Shown: positions 59,515-64,000 of the stretch, piece by piece
Numbering within the stretch: position 1 is the first letter of the stretch
Layout: every line of letters starts with the position of its first letter
Assembly (NCBI GenBank): GCA_963730785.1
Contig: CAVSTF010000010.1
Coordinates: forward strand, 310,001 to 374,000
Reading direction: 5' to 3'
Source: Bog-473 sp963730785
Lineage (GTDB): Bacteria; Actinomycetota; Acidimicrobiia; Acidimicrobiales; RAAP-2
DNA length: 64,000 nucleotides
Position numbers and translations under genes: made by a program
Notes under the pieces: generated by a model
What the model saw: the letters and a program-made list of their open reading frames with translations, nothing else
What the model was told of the DNA's origin: nothing
Databases searched by the model: none

Positions 59515-60374
59515 GCGGAGTAACGAACGCCGAGCACCGAGCGAGTTTTGGGGTGCGAGTCGCCGAGGCGGTGGGGCGCACCGGACCACTCTGCGCCGGC
59601 ATCGATCCTTCCGCCGCCCTGTTGCACAGCTGGGAGCTCCCGGACTCGCCCGAAGGCCTGCGCCAGTTCGGCGCCCGCTGCATCGAGGGCTTCGCCGGCG
59701 CCGTGCCGGTGATCAAGCCGCAGGTGGCCTTCTTTGAACGCCACGGTTCGGCTGGTCTGGCCGTCCTCGAGGAGTTGCTGCGGGACGCCCGCAGCGCGGG
59801 ACTGCTGGTGATCTGCGACGCCAAGCGAGGCGACATCGACTCCACCGCCGATGCCTACGCCGAGGCGTGGTTCGCCGACCACAGTCCGCTGGCCGCCGAC
59901 GCCGCCACCGTGCACCCCTATTTGGGGCTGGCCGCGCTGGCGCCGATGGTGCAGTTGGCGGCGGCGACCGGTCGTGGTGTCATTGTCGTCACGCGAAGTT
60001 CAAATCCCGAAGGTCGGGCCCTGCAGACGGCCGTCATGGCCAGCGGCCTGACCGTCGAGGAGTCGCTGCTGCGCGAGATAGCCGCCCTGAACGAATCCGA
60101 CACCGTGCCGAGTGGCACCGTCGGCGCGGTCATCGGGGCCACATTGCCGCCGTCCGAATTTCCGTTATCCCAGCTGGGAGGGGTGATTTTGGCGCCCGGC
60201 TTAGGCGCCCAGGGCGCCACCCCCACTGATATTGCACAGCGCTTCGGCCAGTGCACCCCAGGCACGGTCCTGGCCAGCACGTCCCGATCGATGTTGGCGG
60301 CCGGTCCTGATCCGACGCACTTGCGCAAAGCGGCCACTGAGCTGGCGGGTGAGCTGGCCCGTACGTTGGGCTGA
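59511..60374 (+). CDS. pyrF: PyrF, orotidine 5'-phosphate decarboxylase (type 2)
   Basis: 287 residues, the long type 2 form of actinobacteria. SFGVRVAEAVGRTGPLCAGI DPS region, VIKPQVAFFERHGSAGLAVL, catalytic ICDAKRGDIDSTADAYAEAW, ADAATVHPYLGLAALAPM and GVILAPGLGAQGATPTD. Produces UMP, the effector of PyrR. Intact, ATG 59511 with AAAGGAAGGG before it. Confidence 0.95.
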   Translation: MSGVTNAEHRASFGVRVAEAVGRTGPLCAGIDPSAALLHSWELPDSPEGLRQFGARCIEGFAGAVPVIKPQVAFFERHGSAGLAVLEELLRDARSAGLLVICDAKRGDIDSTADAYAEAWFADHSPLAADAATVHPYLGLAALAPMVQLAAATGRGVIVVTRSSNPEGRALQTAVMASGLTVEESLLREIAALNESDTVPSGTVGAVIGATLPPSEFPLSQLGGVILAPGLGAQGATPTDIAQRFGQCTPGTVLASTSRSMLAAGPDPTHLRKAATELAGELARTLG

Positions 60375-60412
60375 CCTGGCATTGCGGGTGGGAACAGGGT
60401 CAACGGAGGCGC

Positions 60413-60418
60413 TATGGT
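60413..60418 (+). promoter_or_regulatory. -10 box for leaderless mihF
   Basis: TATGGT lies exactly 6 nt before the mihF ATG at 60425, so transcription would start at the ATG. GGAGG at 60404-60409 is too far (about 16 nt) to act as a ribosome binding site. Confidence 0.6.
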
Positions 60419-60424
60419 CTCGCC

Positions 60425-60742
60425 ATGCCGCAACCTCCCGCACTCACTCCCGAGCAGCGCGCTGCTGCCCTCGAAAAAGCCGCCAGGGTTCGTCGTGACC
60501 GGGCAGAGGTGAAGGAGAAGCTCAAGATGGGCTCCCTCACACTGGCTGAACTTCTTCAGCAGTCAGACTCCGACGAGACCGTGGGCAAAATGAAGGTGGT
60601 CTCTGTACTGGAGTCCCTGCCCGGCTTGGGCAAGGTCAAGGCCCGCCGCCTCATGGAGGCCGTCGGTATCAGCGACAGCCGTCGCCTGCAGGGCCTCGGC
60701 GCCAAGCAGCGCGAGTCGCTGCTCAAAGAGACTGCGCGCTGA
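60425..60742 (+). CDS. mihF: mIHF/sIHF, actinobacterial integration host factor
   Basis: 105-residue nucleoid protein. An N-terminal helix (LTPEQRAAALEKAARVRRDR AEV) precedes a helix-two turns-helix DNA-binding fold with the core KMKVVSVLESLPGLGKVKAR and RLMEAVGISDSRRLQGLG. Found only in actinobacteria and usually directly before gmk, as here. Predicted leaderless promoter upstream; its own transcript may continue into gmk, rpoZ, coaBC and metK. Confidence 0.92.
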   Translation: MPQPPALTPEQRAAALEKAARVRRDRAEVKEKLKMGSLTLAELLQQSDSDETVGKMKVVSVLESLPGLGKVKARRLMEAVGISDSRRLQGLGAKQRESLLKETAR

Positions 60743-60755
60743 TCCACTGATTTTC

Positions 60756-61316
60756 GTGCTCATCGGCCCAGGTGGGGCCGGCAAGGGCACGCTTGCGGCG
60801 GAACTTGTTGCGCAGGACCCCTCCCTCTGGCTCAGCCGGAGCTGGACGACTCGTGAACCTCGGCCAGGTGAGCGTGAGCGCAACGCCTACGTATTCGTCG
60901 ATCGCCCCACCTTTGAGAAGGCGATTGACGCTGGCGGCTTCTTCGAATGGGCCGAATTCCTCGGCAATCTGATGGGGACGCCCATTCCCGATCAGCCTCC
61001 CGGCTCCGACGTACTGCTCGAGATTGATGTGCAGGGAGCCGAGCAGATCGTGGCCAAACGGCCCGATGCCACGGTGATCCTGCTGCTGCCGCCGTCCCTG
61101 GAGGTGCAAGCGGCACGCCTGGCTGCCCGCGGTGATGACCAGGCCCACATTGAGCGCCGGGTGGAAAAAGGCATCGAAGAGGTGGAAAAGGGCAGGCCCC
61201 TGGCCCATTTCACCGTGGTCAATGATGACCTTGGTCAGACCGTGGAGGAGCTGAGGGCTATAGTTGCTCGCACTCGTACGGCTGCCACCCGCGCCGCGAC
61301 CCCGGAGGAAACCTGA
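60756..61316 (+). CDS. gmk: Gmk, guanylate kinase
   Basis: 186 residues. P-loop IGPGGAGKGTLAAELV (the family more often has GPSGxGKST), SRSWTTREPRPGERERNAYV, FEWAEFLGNLMGTPI and DVLLEIDVQGAEQIVAKRPD fit guanylate kinase; lid and C-terminal helix follow. GTG 60756 leaves only two residues before the P-loop strand, so the true start could be a little upstream. GMP and UMP kinases link this block to nucleotide supply. Ends on the rpoZ ATG (TGATG). Confidence 0.88.
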   Translation: MLIGPGGAGKGTLAAELVAQDPSLWLSRSWTTREPRPGERERNAYVFVDRPTFEKAIDAGGFFEWAEFLGNLMGTPIPDQPPGSDVLLEIDVQGAEQIVAKRPDATVILLLPPSLEVQAARLAARGDDQAHIERRVEKGIEEVEKGRPLAHFTVVNDDLGQTVEELRAIVARTRTAATRAATPEET

Positions 61317-61717
61317 TGGCCAAAGGCCGCAACACGCTCATGGATCCACCTATTGAAGAGCTGCTGGACAAGGTTGACTCCAAGTTCACGCTGGTCGCCC
61401 TCGGTTCAACCCGGGCCCGTCAGGTGAACTCGTACTACAACAGCCTCGGCGAAGGCCTCGGCAAGGTCGTCCCGCCGCAGGTTGCCTCGGCTTCCGGCAA
61501 GCCCGTGTCCATCGCCTTCGAGGAGATCGCCGCCGGCAAGGCCACCTACACCCGCCCGGACCCCGAAGAAGAGGCTGCCCTGGCCGCTGCGCTGGCCGAC
61601 GCCGCTGCGCTGGCCGAAGATGCGGTGGCTGAAGTGGCCGCTGAGGCCCTGTTCGAAGCCGTGAGTGACGCGGGGACTGAGGTCGTTGTCGGGGACGAGG
61701 ACCCGACCGCGAGCTAG
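61316..61717 (+). CDS. rpoZ: RpoZ, RNA polymerase omega subunit
   Basis: 133 residues; assembly chaperone of the beta-prime subunit. N-terminal core MDPPIEELLDKVDSKFTLVA and STRARQVNSYYNSLGEGLGK, then SIAFEEIAAGKATY. The C-terminal 50 residues are an acidic Ala/Glu-rich tail not found in short omegas. GGAGGAAA precedes the ATG. Position between gmk and coaBC is standard for actinobacteria. Confidence 0.93.
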   Translation: MAKGRNTLMDPPIEELLDKVDSKFTLVALGSTRARQVNSYYNSLGEGLGKVVPPQVASASGKPVSIAFEEIAAGKATYTRPDPEEEAALAAALADAAALAEDAVAEVAAEALFEAVSDAGTEVVVGDEDPTAS

Positions 61718-61731
61718 GTCGGATTGAGGCA

Positions 61732-61746
61732 CGGCGGGTTCCGCCG
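61732..61746 (+). terminator. Perfect GC hairpin abutting the coaBC start codon
   Basis: CGGCGG, loop GTT, CCGCCG: 6-bp stem whose last base is directly followed by the coaBC ATG at 61747. It may terminate rpoZ or mask translation initiation; there is no ribosome binding site between it and the ATG and no U tract. Confidence 0.45.
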
Positions 61747-63006
61747 ATGGCCGACGCAGCACAGGTGACCGCGCCCCGGATTGTGCTGGGTGTGTGCGGT
61801 GGCATTGCGGCCTATAAGGCGGTGGAGGTCTGCCGCCAGTTGGTCGATGCTGGCGCGCATGTGGTTCCGGTGATGACCGAGGAGGCCACTCGATTCGTCG
61901 GTGCGGTGACGTTTTCAGCCCTGGCCTCCGAGCCGGTGCAGACGTCGCTGTGGGATGAGGCCTCGCCGATTCCGCACACCAGGCTGGGCCAAACCGCCGA
62001 TCTCATTCTCATTGCGCCGGCCACGGCGCATCTCATCGCTCGTTACGCCGCCGGACTGTCTGACGACCTGTTGACGGCCACCCTGTTGGCCACCCGGGCG
62101 CCGGTCGTGATCTGTCCGGCCATGCACACCGAAATGTGGGAACACCCATCGGTGCAGGAGAACTTGGCCACCTTGCGTCGTCGCGGCGTGCACGTGGTGC
62201 CGCCCGAGAGTGGACGACTGGCCGGGGGCGACTCCGGTGAGGGGCGACTGGCCGATCCGACGGTGATCGTCGCCCGGGCGTTGGCCATGGTTGGGCTGGG
62301 TCAGGGTGATGACGTCAGCACGACGGGCGGTGACCTCGGAGGCCAGCACGTGGTCGTGAGCGCCGGCGGCACCCGGGAACCGCTGGACCCGGTTCGATTC
62401 CTGACCAACCGTTCTTCGGGCAAACAGGGTCACGCCCTGGCCGCTGAGGCGGCCCGCCGGGGCGCCAAGGTCACGCTCGTCACCTCATCGCCGTTGACCT
62501 TGCCGGTTGAGGTGGCGAACCGGATCGAGCGGGTGCCGGTGGAGACCGCCGCCGACATGGAGGCGGCCATGCAGTCGTTGAGCCCCGGCGCCGACGTCGT
62601 CATTATGGCGGCGGCGGTGGCGGACTTCCGACCCAAGGTCATGGCCGAGCGCAAGCTGTCGAAGGAAGACGGGTTGCCTGAATTGGTCCTGGAACCAACG
62701 CCCGACATCCTGGCCGGCCTGGCCGCGCGTCGAACCGCTGATCAAGTGTTGGTTGGGTTTGCCGCCGAGACCAACGATGTGGTGGAGCGGGGAAAGCGCA
62801 AGCTGGCCCGCAAGGGTGTTGATCTATTGGTGGTCAATGACGTCAGTGCACCTGACGTTGGATTCGATCATGACACCAACGCTGTCACCATTTTGGGTGC
62901 TGACGGCAGCAGCATCAATGTGGCCCTGTCCTCCAAGAGTGCAGTGGCCAACGCCGTATTGGATAGGGTGATCGCCCACCAGAGAGAGAACCGGAGCTCG
63001 ACGTGA
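61747..63006 (+). CDS. coaBC: CoaBC, bifunctional phosphopantothenoylcysteine synthetase/decarboxylase
   Basis: 419 residues; two consecutive steps of coenzyme A synthesis. CoaC (flavin) half: IVLGVCGGIAAYKAVEVCRQ, ADLILIAPATAHLIARYAAG and VVICPAMHTEMWEHPSVQEN with active-site His and Cys regions. CoaB half: VVVSAGGTREPLDPVRFLTN, SSGKQGHALAAEAARRGAKV, AAAVADFRPK and VVNDVSAPDVGFDHDTNAVT. ATG 61747 directly follows a hairpin; GTG 61765 is an alternative start. The stop overlaps the metK GTG. Confidence 0.94.
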   Translation: MADAAQVTAPRIVLGVCGGIAAYKAVEVCRQLVDAGAHVVPVMTEEATRFVGAVTFSALASEPVQTSLWDEASPIPHTRLGQTADLILIAPATAHLIARYAAGLSDDLLTATLLATRAPVVICPAMHTEMWEHPSVQENLATLRRRGVHVVPPESGRLAGGDSGEGRLADPTVIVARALAMVGLGQGDDVSTTGGDLGGQHVVVSAGGTREPLDPVRFLTNRSSGKQGHALAAEAARRGAKVTLVTSSPLTLPVEVANRIERVPVETAADMEAAMQSLSPGADVVIMAAAVADFRPKVMAERKLSKEDGLPELVLEPTPDILAGLAARRTADQVLVGFAAETNDVVERGKRKLARKGVDLLVVNDVSAPDVGFDHDTNAVTILGADGSSINVALSSKSAVANAVLDRVIAHQRENRSST

Positions 63007-64000
63007 AAACGACGTTCACCTCGGAATCAGTCACCGAGGGTCATCCCGACAAAATGGCGGACCAGGTGTCCGATGCCGTGCTCGACGCCATGCTGGCCGG
63101 CGACCCTTCCAGCCGGGTGGCCTGTGAGACCCTCCTGACCACCGGTTTGGTGTTGGTGGCCGGCGAAGTCACCACCGACACCTACGTCGACATTCCCGCC
63201 ATCGTCCGCGACACGGTGTGTGAGATTGGCTACGACAACGACGCCTACGGCTTCAACGGCCGGACCTGTGGCGTCATGGTCACCCTCGACGCGCAGTCGC
63301 CCGACATCGCCCAAGGCGTCGACAAGGCCTTTGAGTTCCGCACCGGTTCGGGTGGCGAGGACACGCTCAACGCCCAGGGCGCGGGCGACCAGGGCATGAT
63401 GTTCGGCTACGCCTGCGACGAGACGCCCGACCTCATGCCGCTGCCGATCTGGTTGGCGCACCGCATGTCCGAGCGCCTGGCCCAGGTGCGTCGCTCGGGT
63501 GCCGTTGGCTACCTGCGGCCCGACGGCAAGACCCAGCTCTCGGTCGTCTATGAAGACGGCGTGCCGGTGCGCATCGACACCGTCTTGATCTCGACCCAGC
63601 ACGCCTCGGGCATCGACATTGAAGAGCAGCTGCGCCCCGACCTCATCGAGCACGTCATCAACCCACTGTTGCCGGGCGACCTCGACACCAGCGATCTGCG
63701 CATCTTCGTCAACCCGACCGGGATCTTCGAACTCGGTGGCCCGCACGCCGACACCGGACTGACCGGGCGCAAGATCATCGTCGACACCTACGGCGGCATG
63801 GCTCGCCACGGTGGCGGTGCCTTCTCGGGCAAGGACCCATCCAAGGTGGACCGCTCCGCCGCTTATGCCGCTCGCTGGGTGGCCAAGCACGTGGTGGCGG
63901 CCGGTGCGGCCAAGCGCTGCGAAGTTCAGGTGGCCTATGCCATTGGCGTGGCCCACCCGGTCTCGCTCATGGTCGAGACCTTCGGGACCCACACGGTGGA
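63003..64000 (+). CDS. metK: MetK, S-adenosylmethionine synthetase (partial, runs off the window)
   Basis: 332 residues of the N-terminal and central domains before the window ends. TFTSESVTEGHPDKMADQVS, GEVTTDTYVDIPAIVRDTV, the loop GAGDQGMMFGYACDETPDLM, FVNPTGIFELGGPHADTGLT, GRKIIVDTYGGMARHGGGAF with SGKDPSKVDRSAAYAARWVA are all canonical. GTG 63003 overlaps the coaBC stop (GTGA). No frame change in the visible part. Confidence 0.96.
   Translation, partial: MKTTFTSESVTEGHPDKMADQVSDAVLDAMLAGDPSSRVACETLLTTGLVLVAGEVTTDTYVDIPAIVRDTVCEIGYDNDAYGFNGRTCGVMVTLDAQSPDIAQGVDKAFEFRTGSGGEDTLNAQGAGDQGMMFGYACDETPDLMPLPIWLAHRMSERLAQVRRSGAVGYLRPDGKTQLSVVYEDGVPVRIDTVLISTQHASGIDIEEQLRPDLIEHVINPLLPGDLDTSDLRIFVNPTGIFELGGPHADTGLTGRKIIVDTYGGMARHGGGAFSGKDPSKVDRSAAYAARWVAKHVVAAGAAKRCEVQVAYAIGVAHPVSLMVETFGTHTV

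Overview
This window looks like a chromosomal segment of a high-GC actinobacterium, most plausibly class Acidimicrobiia. The evidence is the actinobacterial gene set (DivIVA/Wag31, SepF, mihF next to gmk, a Bpa-type proteasome activator, two S-box-free biosynthetic operons in actinobacterial order), strong G/C third-position bias, and many start codons that sit 6-8 nt behind a TANNNT -10 box with no ribosome binding site, i.e. leaderless transcripts. The class assignment is inference; no rRNA, tRNA, CRISPR or insertion sequence was seen, and no gap without a gene exceeds 300 bases.

Layout. 0-8.6 kb: division and cell-wall cluster ftsW-murG-murC-murB-ftsQ-ftsZ-yggS-sepF-yggT. 8.6-20.2 kb: divIVA, a DksA-type zinc-finger protein with a lysine-rich tail, lspA, rluD, a group 2/3-like sigma-70 factor, a histidine phosphatase, an Rrf2 regulator, a phosphodiesterase, bpa, an RDD membrane protein and dnaE. 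20.3-30.2 kb: hypotheticals, a YyaL/DUF255 protein, an SDR, a carboxymuconolactone decarboxylase (CMD) with an ECF41 sigma factor, and a MacB-type ABC exporter. 30.2-35.6 kb: menaquinone genes menE, menB, menA, menH, menD. 35.6-45.5 kb: DUF222/HNH protein, carotenoid oxygenase, tyrS, a lipoprotein-flavin reductase-formamidase-RidA group, Cys-rich proteins and an Nfu-type Fe-S carrier. 45.5-50.8 kb: aroC-aroK-aroB-aroQ-peptidase-efp-nusB. 51.1-64 kb: pyrR-pyrB-pyrC-carA-carB-pyrD-pyrF, then mihF-gmk-rpoZ-coaBC-metK.

The genes cover septum formation and peptidoglycan precursor synthesis, replication, respiratory quinone synthesis, chorismate, and de novo pyrimidines, with pyrimidine synthesis apparently under RNA-leader control by PyrR. 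The most interesting regulatory signals are two overlapping -10 elements (TAGCGTA) that would fire menE and menB in opposite directions, and a well-matched ECF41 promoter in front of the CMD gene.

Important caveat: about 30 conserved, mostly essential genes between 1.3 and 53.9 kb are interrupted by single-base frame changes, some many times (murB, yggS), while 54-64 kb is clean. I treat these as probable sequence or assembly errors and annotate the genes across them; a gene called frameshifted here should not be taken as biologically dead without read-level checks.
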